Source: Amorphus coralli DSM 19760 (lineage in GTDB: Bacteria; Pseudomonadota; Alphaproteobacteria; Rhizobiales; Amorphaceae). Taken from it: 64,000 bases of DNA. The position numbers were made by a program, and so were the translations under genes. Positions 1 to 8,680 of this stretch are shown piece by piece. The notes beneath the pieces are model-generated. The model was not told where the DNA came from. It ran no database searches and saw only the letters and a program-made list of their open reading frames with translations. Each line of letters starts with the position of its first letter. The first letter of the stretch is position 1. The DNA lies in the NCBI RefSeq assembly GCF_000374525.1, contig NZ_KB894574.1, positions 248,001 to 312,000 of the forward strand, in the 5' to 3' direction.

Positions 1-560
1 GCGTAGTTCGGCTCGAACAGGCCGGCCGCATATTTCGGCGTGTCGAGGTGCTCCTTCAGGGCATCCCCCTCAAGCAGCGTCGATGCCACCCCGAAGCGGG
101 CGTAGCTGTCGCGCATGGCCTTCAGGCCATCCGCCTGCCAGGGCGTGGCGGCAAGCGTCAGCTTGCCGGAGCGCTCGAACCCGCCATCGATGGACCAGGC
201 AGAAAGGTCGGCTTCCAGCCCGTCGAGATTCTCCCGGCCGAGACGGACGAGGGTCTCGGCCTCTTTCGGCCACCGGGCGACCGCGTTACCGACCCCGTGC
301 GAGATGGACGGCGCACAAAAACCGCCGTTGCGGCCGCTGGCGGCGTTGCCGCACGTATCGGCCTCCAGAAGCACGATCCGCGCATCCGGCCAGCGCTCGC
401 GCGCCTTGAGCGCGGTCCACAGGCCGGTGAAGCCGCCGCCGATGATGGCGAGATCGCAGGCGACGTCGGCGGCGAGCGGCTTGCACCGGGGGGCGTCCGC
501 CACCGTCTCGCGCCAGTAGGGGGCGCGGATCGCCGTCTCGAAGCTCTGGTTGCTGCTCAT
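1..560 (-). CDS. FAD-dependent amine/amino-acid oxidoreductase (PuuB-like), N-terminal part only
   Basis: The gene reads leftward from an ATG at 560 and runs off the window edge, so only about 186 N-terminal residues are visible. Near residue 38 there is a dinucleotide-binding turn of the form IIGGGFTGLWTA. About 30 residues later comes an acidic strand end (LLEAD) and then the ASGRNGGF signature. That layout is typical of the DAO/glycine-oxidase superfamily, and the signature is typical of gamma-glutamylputrescine oxidase (PuuB) relatives. It is the last visible gene of the operon that starts with the polyamine-type importer, 112 bp after an aldehyde dehydrogenase. Inference: it oxidises a primary or secondary amine to an aldehyde that the neighbouring dehydrogenases consume. 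The true substrate is unknown; sarcosine or D-amino acid oxidase activity is also possible. Confidence 0.85.
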   Translation of the reverse strand, partial: MSSNQSFETAIRAPYWRETVADAPRCKPLAADVACDLAIIGGGFTGLWTALKARERWPDARIVLLEADTCGNAASGRNGGFCAPSISHGVGNAVARWPKEAETLVRLGRENLDGLEADLSAWSIDGGFERSGKLTLAATPWQADGLKAMRDSYARFGVASTLLEGDALKEHLDTPKYAAGLFEPNY

Positions 561-672
561 TGCGACAATCGCTGCGATGGAAGGGCGGACGGCGCCGGCG
601 ACGCCCCGGCCGGTCGCGGACGACCGCCCGACAGGAGATGGATCATCGCTTCAGGAAGTCGAGGACGACACC

Positions 673-2163
673 CTAGGCCTGGTCGCCGGTCGGCAGATAC
701 CAGCCCCACTCCCCGTCACGATCAAAGCGGGTGACCTGCTTGGTCTCCAGATAGTTGTCGAAGCCGGCCTCACCCAGCTCGCGGCCGATGCCGGAGCTCT
801 TGTAGCCGCCCCAGGGCGCCTGGGTGAAGGTGGGCTGCGAGCAGTTGATCCAGACGATGCCGGCCCTGAGCCTTGCGGCCACGCGGTCGCAGCGATCGAG
901 GTCCTTCGACATGACCGCCCCGGCAAGGCCGTAGGGGCTGTCGTTGGCAAGCCGCAGCGCCTCGTCCTCTGTCTCGAACGAGTTGACGCAGACCACCGGC
1001 CCGAAGATCTCCTCGCGCCAGATTTCCGCGTCGAGCGGCACGTCGGCATAGACCGTCGGCGTGAGGTAGTAGCCGGTGTCGAGACCCTCCGGACGGCCGC
1101 CGCCGGTGACTAGTCGCGCGCCGCTCTGCCTGGCGCGCTCCAGGAACCCCATCACCTTGTCGTACTGGCTGCAGGAGACGATGGGACCGAGCTTCACGCC
1201 CTCCGCATCACCGGGTCCGATGGTGATCTTCTCGGCTTCTTCCGCGAGCCGCTCCAGGAGACGCGGATAGAGTTCGCGCTGAACCAGCACCCGCGAGGTG
1301 GCCGAGCAGACCTCGCCCTTGTTCCAGAAGATCCCGAACAGGATCCATTCCACCGCCTTGTCCACATCGCTGTCGGCGAAAACGATGAAGGGCGACTTGC
1401 CGCCAAGTTCCAGCGCCACGGTGCGGATGCCGGCGGAGGCGGCCTGCATCACCTTGCGGCCGGTAACGACCGACCCGGTGAAGGCGATCTTGTCGACCAG
1501 CGGATGGTCGGTGAGCGGCGCGCCGGCCTCCGGACCGGTACCGGTCACGAGGTTGAAGACACCAGCGGGCAGGCCGGCCGCGTCGACGATCCGGGCGAGC
1601 TCGTGACAGGTGAGCGAACACAGCTCGGAGGGCTTCAGCACGATGGTGCAGCCGGCGGCGAGCGCTGGCGCCACCTTCCACACCCCCATCAGCAGCGGGA
1701 AATTCCACGGCGTGATGGCCGCCACGACCCCGACCGGCTCGCGCCAGATACGCGTATCGAACCGCTCGTCGCCCACGTCCACCGTCGTTTCGGGGCCCGC
1801 GGCCCGCGCTTCGGCGAGGTCGGCGTAGTAGTCGAAACAGTCAGCGGCGTCGCCGATGTCCCACTCGGCCTCCGGCAGCGGCTTGCCGTTGTCGCGGGTC
1901 TCCAGCGCGGCCAGGTCTGAGAGTCGTGCCCGGATGCCCTCGGCGACCTTGCGCAGGAAGCCGGCGCGCGCGCTGGCGGACAGCCCGGACCAGCGGCCGT
2001 CGTCAAACGCGGTGCGGGCGGCCCGGACGGCCGCGTCGATGTCGTCCGCCGTCCCGGCCGCGACGGTGTCGAAGACCTCCTCGGTGGCCGGGTCGACCGC
2101 CGGGAAGCTGCCGCCGGCCTTCGGCGCGACAAAGGCGCCGTCGATATAGAGCTGCGTTGTCAT
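673..2163 (-). CDS. NAD(P)-dependent aldehyde dehydrogenase, aminoaldehyde/betaine-aldehyde type
   Basis: A full-length 496-aa ALDH. Visible catalytic residues are Asn154 in TPWNF, the FTGS loop (228-231), general base Glu252 in LELGGK and nucleophile Cys286 in GEVCSATSR. The CSATSR context resembles betaine-aldehyde and omega-aminoaldehyde dehydrogenases, which oxidise 3-aminopropanal or 4-aminobutanal. The ATG at 2163 follows a good Shine-Dalgarno sequence (AAGAGGAG) and lies 30 bp after the previous ALDH gene, so the two are probably co-transcribed. Placed between an importer and a PuuB-like oxidase, it probably converts the amine-derived aldehyde to the acid. Substrate specificity is inference. 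Confidence 0.92.
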   Translation of the reverse strand: MTTQLYIDGAFVAPKAGGSFPAVDPATEEVFDTVAAGTADDIDAAVRAARTAFDDGRWSGLSASARAGFLRKVAEGIRARLSDLAALETRDNGKPLPEAEWDIGDAADCFDYYADLAEARAAGPETTVDVGDERFDTRIWREPVGVVAAITPWNFPLLMGVWKVAPALAAGCTIVLKPSELCSLTCHELARIVDAAGLPAGVFNLVTGTGPEAGAPLTDHPLVDKIAFTGSVVTGRKVMQAASAGIRTVALELGGKSPFIVFADSDVDKAVEWILFGIFWNKGEVCSATSRVLVQRELYPRLLERLAEEAEKITIGPGDAEGVKLGPIVSCSQYDKVMGFLERARQSGARLVTGGGRPEGLDTGYYLTPTVYADVPLDAEIWREEIFGPVVCVNSFETEDEALRLANDSPYGLAGAVMSKDLDRCDRVAARLRAGIVWINCSQPTFTQAPWGGYKSSGIGRELGEAGFDNYLETKQVTRFDRDGEWGWYLPTGDQA

Positions 2164-2193
2164 CGTGACGTCTCCTCTTGTCCCGGGAATGGC

Positions 2194-3699
2194 TCAGACG
2201 TGCTTGCGTCCGCCCGCTTCCAGGAACCAGTCGTCGGGATAGGGGTACCACCACGCGTGCCGCACCGGCTTGTGGTCGAGAATGACCATCTTGGAGCGGC
2301 GGAAGGCGTCGAGGCCGAAGCGCCCCAGCTCCCGGCCGATGCCGGAAGACTTCCAGCCGCCGAAGGGCAGCGCGTCGTTGTCGATCATCGGGTTGTTGAT
2401 CCACACCATGCCGGCCTCGAACCGCTCCGCCGCCTCGTGGGCCTCGGCCAGGTCCGTGGTGAAGACGGAGGCACCGAGCCCGAACGGGCTGTCATTGGCG
2501 GCCTTCATGGCGGCCTCGAAATCCGGCACCCGCACGATGGCCGCCACCGGGCCGAAGACCTCCTCGTGCAGGATGTCCATGTCGCCGGTGCAGCCGGTCA
2601 GGATCGTCGGCTCGTAGAACCAGCCCGGCCCCGCCCCTTCCGGCGCCTTGCCGCCGCAGACCACCGTTGCGCCCTTGGCCACGGCGTCGTCCACCAGCCG
2701 CCGGACCTTGTCACGCGCCGCCTCGCTGACGAGCGGGCCGATCTCCGACTTCTCAAGCCCGTTGCCGATGCGCAGGCGCCGGGTTTCCGCGGCGAAGGCC
2801 TCCACGAACGCGTCGTGGATGCTGTCGACCACGTAGAGCCGCTCGGTGGAGGTGCAGACCTGGCCCGACATGTGGAAGGCGCCGGTCACGGCACCGGCCG
2901 CCGCGATCTCCAGCGGCGCGTTTGCGGTGATGATCATCGGATCGGAGCCGCCGGCCTCGATGGTGGCCGGCTTGAGCTGGGCCGCAGCGGCCGCCGCCAC
3001 CGCCTTGCCGGCCGGGACCGATCCGGTGAACGCGACGGCATGGGTCCGCTCGCTCGCCACCAGCGCCTTGCCCACTTCCGCGCCGCCCGGCAGGCAGGCG
3101 ACCAGGTCGTCGGGCAGCGCATCGAAGAGCTGCATGAACACCAGCGTCGACAGCGTCGTCGGCTCGGCCGGCTTGATGACGCAGCCGTTGCCGGCGGCGA
3201 GCGACGCCGCCACCGTCCAGCACATCAGCAGGATCGGAAAGTTGAACGGCACGATGTGCACGGACACGCCATAGGGGGCATAGCACGCATATTGCAGCGA
3301 GCCGGCCTGGGTGGAGCCGGCGATCTTGCCGGCATCGTCGCGTGCCATTTCCGCGTAGTAGCGGAAGATCGAGGCGCAGTTGGCCACTTCGCCGATGGCC
3401 TCGGGATAGGGTTTGCCCATCTCGCGGCTCATCAGGATGGCGCATTCCGTCATGTCCGCCGCCTCGATCCGGTTGGCGAGCCGGTGCAGCGCCTGGGCCC
3501 GGGACTTAGCGTCGAGGCGCGCCCAGGTCTTCTGGGCCCGGTTGACCCGCTCCAGCACCTCGCCGATCTCCGCGTCGGTGACGGAGACGCGCGCGCCGAC
3601 CTCCTCGAGCGTGGCGGGATCGATCACCGGGGTGACCGGGCCGGCGCTCTGCCAGTAGCCGGGCGAGAGAAAGTAGCGGGGCGACGTTGCGTCAGACAC
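2194..3699 (-). CDS. aldehyde dehydrogenase family protein (second copy)
   Basis: A 501-aa ALDH with Asn153 in PFNFP, FTGSV near residue 224, Glu248 in TIEAGG and nucleophile Cys282 in GQVCTSTER. I chose the GTG at 3699: the open frame continues upstream but only into the neighbouring kinase gene. The GTG overlaps the end of that gene by 8 bp and has an AAAGGA-like Shine-Dalgarno sequence about 8 bases before it. It is clearly diverged from the downstream ALDH, so the two probably take different aldehydes. The EAGG and CTSTER contexts recall succinate-semialdehyde and lactaldehyde-type enzymes, but no substrate can be assigned. Confidence 0.9.
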   Translation of the reverse strand: MSDATSPRYFLSPGYWQSAGPVTPVIDPATLEEVGARVSVTDAEIGEVLERVNRAQKTWARLDAKSRAQALHRLANRIEAADMTECAILMSREMGKPYPEAIGEVANCASIFRYYAEMARDDAGKIAGSTQAGSLQYACYAPYGVSVHIVPFNFPILLMCWTVAASLAAGNGCVIKPAEPTTLSTLVFMQLFDALPDDLVACLPGGAEVGKALVASERTHAVAFTGSVPAGKAVAAAAAAQLKPATIEAGGSDPMIITANAPLEIAAAGAVTGAFHMSGQVCTSTERLYVVDSIHDAFVEAFAAETRRLRIGNGLEKSEIGPLVSEAARDKVRRLVDDAVAKGATVVCGGKAPEGAGPGWFYEPTILTGCTGDMDILHEEVFGPVAAIVRVPDFEAAMKAANDSPFGLGASVFTTDLAEAHEAAERFEAGMVWINNPMIDNDALPFGGWKSSGIGRELGRFGLDAFRRSKMVILDHKPVRHAWWYPYPDDWFLEAGGRKHV

Positions 3700-4753
3700 G
3701 GGCCTGTCCTTTCGGGATATCGTCGTCGGTGCAGAGCGCGGAGCCGCGCTGCCGCCAGCCGGGCAGTGCGTCCGACAGGACGGCACGGATCTCATCCAGC
3801 CCCGCGTCGGCAAGGGCGGTATCGAGCTGGCGCAGCACCCGGGGCAGGAAGGCGAGATAGCGAGGTTTGCCGTCGCGGCGGCTCAGTCGCACGAAGACGC
3901 CGGCGATCCGGGCATGGCGTTGGGCACCGAGCAGCGCATAGCGGTGGCGGATGTCCTCTGCCCCGCCGATCCGCACCGGCGCGCCGGCGATGTAGCGGTC
4001 GAGAAGATGCGCTTCCAGCCCGGGCGCGAGATCGCGACGCGCGTCCTGCAGCAGCGAGACGAGGTCATACTCGCACGGGCCGAGCACGCCGTCCTGGAAG
4101 TCGAGCAGCCCGCAGCGGGCCACGCCGGACCGCCCGTCAAGCCACATCAGGTTGTCGACGTGGAAATCGCGCAGGACGAGCGTGTCGGGGCGATGGGCGA
4201 CCGGGCGAAGCGCCTCCGCCCACAGGGCCCGGAATGGTCGGGCGAACGCCTCCGCGTCGAAGCCGTCGGGAGCCACGGCGGGCGCGAACCAGTCTGATAA
4301 GACGGCGAGCTCGTCCAGCTGCGTGGCGAGATCGAAGACCGGCTGCGAGACCGAGCCGCCCCGCTCGTGGTGATGAAGGTGGAGCAGCGCATCGACGGCG
4401 AGCTCGTAGAGCTGACGTTCGTCCTGTCCGGCGGCGAGGCAGGCGGCATAGGTGCTGCCGCCGAAATCCTCCACCAGGGCCAGCCCGTGGGCCGGGTCCG
4501 CCCCGTGCACCCGGGGCGCGGAGAGGCCCAGGGCGCGAAGATGGCGGGACAGACGCAGATAGGCAGCGAATCCGACGGGGTCTTCCCGATCTTCCATGAG
4601 CAGGAGCCCGCAGCCCGGCAGCCGCATGTAGCGCCGGGTGGAGGCGTCGGCGGTCAGCGGCACGAGCGGCTCGCCCGCGCAGCCGTGCCGAGCCAGGAAG
4701 GTTGCCGCCGGTGGATCAAGGGAAAGCGGCGGCACCGCCGGAAGCGCGGTCAT
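3692..4753 (-). CDS. APH/choline-kinase-fold phosphotransferase
   Basis: A 353-aa protein with the kinase-fold signatures of the aminoglycoside/choline phosphotransferase (APH) family. The catalytic-loop motif is RDFHVDNLMW (Asp and Asn in place) and the metal-binding motif is LLDFQDG, standing for DFG-like D-x-D. The ATG at 4753 overlaps the stop of the upstream cupin gene in an ATGA arrangement, so it is very likely translationally coupled. The gene resembles the COG3178/AmgK branch, which phosphorylates sugars at the anomeric carbon, more than antibiotic-resistance enzymes. In an amine catabolism operon that also has a glycosyltransferase, it may phosphorylate a sugar or a glycosylated amine. 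That function is inference; resistance is unlikely from context. Confidence 0.8.
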   Translation of the reverse strand: MTALPAVPPLSLDPPAATFLARHGCAGEPLVPLTADASTRRYMRLPGCGLLLMEDREDPVGFAAYLRLSRHLRALGLSAPRVHGADPAHGLALVEDFGGSTYAACLAAGQDERQLYELAVDALLHLHHHERGGSVSQPVFDLATQLDELAVLSDWFAPAVAPDGFDAEAFARPFRALWAEALRPVAHRPDTLVLRDFHVDNLMWLDGRSGVARCGLLDFQDGVLGPCEYDLVSLLQDARRDLAPGLEAHLLDRYIAGAPVRIGGAEDIRHRYALLGAQRHARIAGVFVRLSRRDGKPRYLAFLPRVLRQLDTALADAGLDEIRAVLSDALPGWRQRGSALCTDDDIPKGQARV

Positions 4754-5094
4754 CGGATCATGTAGACCTTCTTGATGGTCTCGTGCACCGTGCACACGCC
4801 CTTCCAGTCCTGCGGGAAGAAGGCGGCGGTGTCGGGGGTGATCTCGATGACGTCACCGCTCTCGTGCACGTAGGTGCAGCGGCCTTCCAGGAAGTGGCAG
4901 AACTCGTCGCGGGTGACGTGGCACTCCCATTTGCCGGGCGTGCAGATCCACAGGCCGCACTCGCTCTGGCCGCCGTCGCCCTTGTGGAGGAGCTTGCCGG
5001 AGGTCCGGGAGGAGCCCTCGATCATGGTCGGGATCTCGCCCCAGTCGACCGTATCCTCGATCTCCAGGGGCTTGTGCATCACGGGGGTTTTCAT
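4750..5094 (-). CDS. cupin-domain protein (DUF861/Cupin_3-like), copy 1
   Basis: A 114-aa single-domain cupin beginning at ATG 5094. The barrel strands include CGLWICTPGKWE, then DEFCHFLEG, then a Pro-Asp turn and a closing AAFFPQDWKG strand, which is the Cupin_3 pattern. The canonical HxH metal pair of motif 1 is not present; only the E and one His in DEFCH remain. It may therefore be a non-metal or atypical cupin, as in ureidoglycine- and EutQ-related families. It is a clear paralogue of the adjacent cupin and lies 11 bp from it, with a 4-bp overlap onto the kinase. A TTG at 5109 is a possible alternative start. The reaction is unknown. Confidence 0.82.
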   Translation of the reverse strand: MKTPVMHKPLEIEDTVDWGEIPTMIEGSSRTSGKLLHKGDGGQSECGLWICTPGKWECHVTRDEFCHFLEGRCTYVHESGDVIEITPDTAAFFPQDWKGVCTVHETIKKVYMIR

Positions 5095-5105
5095 CGGGTC
5101 TTGCT

Positions 5106-5465
5106 TCAACTCAGCATGTAGATGTTGCGGATCGTCTCGAAGATCTCGGCCTCGCCCTGCCAGCCGGCGGGAAACAGCACGCAGGTGCCGGGTGACACCT
5201 CGATGGTCGTGCCGTCGTCGGAGCGGTAGACGGCACGACCCGACACGAAGTGGCAGAACTCGTCGCGCGGCACCGACAGCCGCCAGCGCCCGGGCGTGCA
5301 GACCCAGATCCCGGTCTCCGGCACGTTTCCCGGCCCCTTGAACAGGAGCCGACCGGTGGAATGGGACTGCCCCTCGATGGCGTCGGGCTGCGGGCCCCAG
5401 TCGACGAGGTCGTCGGTGGCGGACGCCGCATGGATGTGGGGCGCGCTGGAGGAGAGGCCGCTCAC
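5106..5465 (-). CDS. cupin-domain protein (DUF861/Cupin_3-like), copy 2
   Basis: A 119-aa cupin. The GTG at 5465 overlaps the stop of the glycosyltransferase gene (GTGA), which decides the start; the frame further upstream is only a shadow of that gene. It aligns end to end with the next gene: shared DWG, IEG, TG+LL, CTPG+W, RDEFCHF, FP-GW and ETI+-+YM positions. HxH is missing here too. Tandem duplicates of a small cupin in one operon suggest either a heterodimer or two successive chemistries on the same intermediate. Substrate and metal are unknown. Confidence 0.82.
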   Translation of the reverse strand: MSGLSSSAPHIHAASATDDLVDWGPQPDAIEGQSHSTGRLLFKGPGNVPETGIWVCTPGRWRLSVPRDEFCHFVSGRAVYRSDDGTTIEVSPGTCVLFPAGWQGEAEIFETIRNIYMLS

Positions 5466-6748
5466 GCTTTCCCCTCCGCCAGATCCGTCAGCAGCTTCGC
5501 CGCCTTTTCCTGGCCGTTGGCCGACTGCATGTGCGCCGACGTGGCCTTGAGCCGGTCGTGCATGGCCTGGTCGGTGAGGCACGCCTCGATCTTCTCGATC
5601 AGCTCCTCGTCGGTCCACTCGTAGCGGTCGGAGCGGAAGCCGTGGCCGGTTTCCTGCACGCGCATGGCGTTGTCGTGACCGTCCCAGACATAGGACATGA
5701 TGATGGCCGGCTTGCCGAAGTAGAGGCACTCGGTGAACGAGTTGTTGCCGCCGTGGTGGATCACCGCATCGACCTGCGGGATCACCGAGGGCTGCGGAAA
5801 CCAGCTGTCGATGATCACGTTGTCGGGGATGTCGGTGTAGGCGTCCTTGTAGTCGCCGACATTCACCAGCGCCCGGTAGCGCGTCTTGCCAACCAGCGCG
5901 ATCAGCCGCTTCATGAGGTCAGTGTCGCCCGCGCCCAGCGAGCCGAAGGAGATGTAGAGCAGCGGCCCGTCATTGTTGGCCTTGAAGGTCGGCACCTCGT
6001 AGGGCTTGTCCTGGCGCACGCAGCCTTCGAGATACTGGAAGCGAGCGGGATCGAGCGGCACGGCGCGCTCGTAGGTCACCGGCTCGGGATAGAGCAGCAG
6101 GTTCAGGTAGGGCGAGGCCTCGAAGAACTCGCCGAGCGGATACGGCGCCTCGCCGGTGGTCTCCAGGAAGGCGTTGAAGTCGTCGTGGATCGGCTTGATG
6201 ACCTCGTTGAACTTCGCCCGGAAGGCGGCGTGGCCCTCCTTGTCGTCGACCGACATGCCGGAGAGATGCGGCGGGATCGCCTCGTCCTCGATCTCGTTTT
6301 CCGAGCACGAGATGATCCGCACCCACGGCACGCCGTGGTGCTTGATCGCCGGGAACAGCACGACGTTGTCGACCGCGATCACGTCCGGCTTGATATTCGC
6401 GAGGATCCCCGGGAGGTCCTTCTCCGCCCACTTGGCGCTGTCGACGATCGCCTCCCAGCACTCCTTCACGTAGTTGTCGATCTGATCGATCGGCGCCTTG
6501 CGGAAGTTTGGGATGTGGCCGTTGATGAAGTCCTCCCAGAACTTCGCCATCTGCTCCGCCGGCATCGGCTCCGACAGGTTCACCGGGTGAGCCTCGAAGC
6601 CGTAGCCCTCGTAGACCTCGACGAAGCCGGGGTCGGAGAGGAAGACGGCCTTGTGGCCCATCCGCTCCACGGCCTGGGCGATGCCGACGGAATTCAGCGC
6701 CGGGCCGAAGGCTGCTTCGGGGAAGAAGGCGAAGGTCTTCTGCGCCAT
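5462..6748 (-). CDS. GT1/GT-B-fold glycosyltransferase (UDP-glycosyltransferase-like), copy A
   Basis: A 428-aa protein with the GT-B layout. The N-terminal acceptor domain opens with FFPEAAFGPALNSVGIAQ and GHKAVFL. The C-terminal donor domain has LLYISFGSLG, then SWFPQPSV, then the donor-binding HHGGNNSFTE and WDGHDNA. The last two match the H-GG-NS-E and D-(Q/G)-x-NA pattern of UGT/MGT enzymes. The ATG follows AGAGGAG. The gene starts 77 bp after potA and overlaps the first cupin gene by 4 bp. Such enzymes move a sugar from a nucleotide donor onto small molecules. Finding one inside an amine import and oxidation operon is unusual. A paralogue lies at 11819-13102. Confidence 0.85.
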   Translation of the reverse strand: MAQKTFAFFPEAAFGPALNSVGIAQAVERMGHKAVFLSDPGFVEVYEGYGFEAHPVNLSEPMPAEQMAKFWEDFINGHIPNFRKAPIDQIDNYVKECWEAIVDSAKWAEKDLPGILANIKPDVIAVDNVVLFPAIKHHGVPWVRIISCSENEIEDEAIPPHLSGMSVDDKEGHAAFRAKFNEVIKPIHDDFNAFLETTGEAPYPLGEFFEASPYLNLLLYPEPVTYERAVPLDPARFQYLEGCVRQDKPYEVPTFKANNDGPLLYISFGSLGAGDTDLMKRLIALVGKTRYRALVNVGDYKDAYTDIPDNVIIDSWFPQPSVIPQVDAVIHHGGNNSFTECLYFGKPAIIMSYVWDGHDNAMRVQETGHGFRSDRYEWTDEELIEKIEACLTDQAMHDRLKATSAHMQSANGQEKAAKLLTDLAEGKA

Positions 6749-6825
6749 GGTCTGTCTCCTCTGGTTGGCGGGCCGGTTGATCCGGCTTCGCCCGGGTGTC
6801 GTCGTGTTGCGTGCCGCGCGTCCGG

Positions 6826-7890
6826 TCAGGCCGGAAAGACGCGCGTGTCTCGGGCCGACCAGCCCACCGTGACCTCTTCGCCCTCCCGGTAGACCCGGCC
6901 CTCCGCGGCGTCAGCGGTGAGCCGGACCAGCACCGGTCCGGGGGAGTTCGGAGTGTCCAGGTGAAGCTGCAGGTCGAGGCCGTGATAGGCGGTGGCGGCG
7001 ACCCGGCCGGTCAGGCTGTTGTCGCCGTCCGAGGCGCCGAGCCGCAGGCGCTCGGGGCGGACGGCAACCACCGCCTCGTCCCCCTCGCCCAGGCCATTCG
7101 GCAGCGCGCCCTTGAAGACGTTGCCGTTCTCCGCGACGAGCCGGCCGCCCTGCACGCGCACCGGCAGGAAGTTCATCACGCCGATGAAGTCGGCGGCGAA
7201 GCGGCTTTCGGGATGCTCGTAGATCTCGTGCGGCGTGCCGCACTGGAGCAGCAGCCCGTCTTTGAGGATGGCGACCCGGTCGGCCATCACCAGCGCCTCC
7301 TCCTGGTCATGGGTGACCACGATGAAGGTGATGCCGAACTCGTCCTGGATGCGCTTCAGTTCCAGCTGCATCTCGCCGCGCAGCTTCTTGTCGAGCGCGC
7401 CGAGCGGCTCGTCGAGAAGCAGCACGCGCGGACGCTTGACCAGCGCGCGGGCGAGCGCCACCCGCTGGCGCTGGCCGCCGGAGAGCTGCTCCGGCTTGCG
7501 CCCCGACAGGTGGGACAGCTGGATGACCTCCAGCATCTCGTCCACCCGCGTCCGGATCTCGGAGCGGGGCATGCGATCCATTTCGAGCCCGTAGGCGATG
7601 TTCTGCGCCACCGTCATGTGCGGGAACAGCGCGTAGGACTGGAACATCAGGTTCACGGGACGGTGGTTCGGCGGCACGGCCGAGACGTCCTGGCCGTCGA
7701 GCAGGATCGCGCCGGAGGTGGGCGTTTCGAACCCGGCCAGCATGCGCAGAAGGGTCGTCTTGCCGCTGCCCGAAGCGCCAAGCAGGGCGAAGAACTCGTT
7801 ATCCCGGATGTCGAGCGACACGCCGCCCACGGCCGCCAGCCGGCCGTAGAATTTCTGGACGTTGCGGATCGACAGGAGAACGTCGCTCAT
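6826..7890 (-). CDS. potA: spermidine/putrescine-type ABC transporter ATP-binding protein
   Basis: A 354-aa ATPase. Walker A GASGSGKT is at 38-45, Q-loop Gln84, signature LSGGQ at 136-140, Walker B LLLDEP near 157-162 and switch His194. A C-terminal TOBE-like regulatory domain of about 100 residues follows. The length and architecture fit PotA/PotG. The ATG at 7890 overlaps the potC stop by 4 bp, which sets the start. It energises the two permeases encoded just upstream in the operon. The polyamine assignment rests on family resemblance; related importers move other cationic amines. Confidence 0.92.
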   Translation of the reverse strand: MSDVLLSIRNVQKFYGRLAAVGGVSLDIRDNEFFALLGASGSGKTTLLRMLAGFETPTSGAILLDGQDVSAVPPNHRPVNLMFQSYALFPHMTVAQNIAYGLEMDRMPRSEIRTRVDEMLEVIQLSHLSGRKPEQLSGGQRQRVALARALVKRPRVLLLDEPLGALDKKLRGEMQLELKRIQDEFGITFIVVTHDQEEALVMADRVAILKDGLLLQCGTPHEIYEHPESRFAADFIGVMNFLPVRVQGGRLVAENGNVFKGALPNGLGEGDEAVVAVRPERLRLGASDGDNSLTGRVAATAYHGLDLQLHLDTPNSPGPVLVRLTADAAEGRVYREGEEVTVGWSARDTRVFPA

Positions 7891-8678
7891 TGGCCGGCAA
7901 GCTTTCCGCTGTTGAGGCGCTGGGAGAGGGCCAGCGCGACGACGGACACCGTCATCACGATGGTGGCGAGCGCGTTGATCTCCGGCGTCACCCCGAAGCG
8001 GATCATGGCGAAGATCTGCATGGGCAGAGTGATGGAGTCGCGCCCGGCGCCGGCCGTGAAGAAGGCGATGATGAATTCGTCGACGGAGAGGGTGAACGCC
8101 AGCAGCGCACCGGCGATGACGGCCGGCATGAGCACCGGCAGGACCACCCGCCGCAGGGTGGTGATGGTCGATGCGCCGAGATCCGTGGAGGCCTCGACGA
8201 TGGTCCAGTCGAAGGTTTTCAGCCGGGCCCGGACCACCGCGCAGACGAAGGCCAGGTTGAAGACCACGTGGCTGACGATGATCGTGTTGAGCCCCAGCGT
8301 GACGTCCAGCATGGAGAAGAAGCTGAGGAGCGCGATGGCCAGCACGATGTCGGGAATGATCATCGGCGCGAAGATCACCGTTTCGAGGAACCGGCCCTTG
8401 CGGCGCCGGATCTCCACCCCGACAGCCAGAAGCGACCCGAGCACCGTGGCGATCAGGGTGGATGCCAGCGCCACGATGAGCGTGTTGAGCGCCGCGCCCA
8501 TGATGTCCTTGTTGGCGATCAGCTCGCCGTACCACTTCGTGGAGAAGCCGGTCCAAGCGGTCGGCAGGCCGCCCTCGTTGAACGACAGCGCCACCAGCAC
8601 CGAGATCGGGATGTAGAGGAAGGCGAACACCGCCGAAAGGATGACCAGCATGAGGCGCCGGGTGGAGCGATCTGCCAT
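7887..8678 (-). CDS. potC: polyamine-type ABC transporter permease (PotC-like)
   Basis: A 263-aa inner-membrane permease with about six hydrophobic segments. The cytoplasmic EAA loop near residue 170 reads DLGASTITTLRRVVLPVL and docks on the ATPase. The start at ATG 8678 is 2 bp after the potB stop. The end overlaps potA by 4 bp. It belongs to the BPD_transp_1 superfamily, PotC/PotI branch, by length and position. It should form the translocation channel with PotB. Confidence 0.9.
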   Translation of the reverse strand: MADRSTRRLMLVILSAVFAFLYIPISVLVALSFNEGGLPTAWTGFSTKWYGELIANKDIMGAALNTLIVALASTLIATVLGSLLAVGVEIRRRKGRFLETVIFAPMIIPDIVLAIALLSFFSMLDVTLGLNTIIVSHVVFNLAFVCAVVRARLKTFDWTIVEASTDLGASTITTLRRVVLPVLMPAVIAGALLAFTLSVDEFIIAFFTAGAGRDSITLPMQIFAMIRFGVTPEINALATIVMTVSVVALALSQRLNSGKLAGQ

Positions 8679-8680
8679 GG

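Noticed and set aside
2200-4599. An 800-codon open frame on the plus strand
   Set aside because: It lies opposite the ALDH and kinase genes and is Arg/Gly/Ala-rich with no domain; it is a high-GC shadow frame.
3692-4753. Aminoglycoside resistance gene
   Set aside because: The APH fold is present, but operon context and motif details fit a metabolic kinase.
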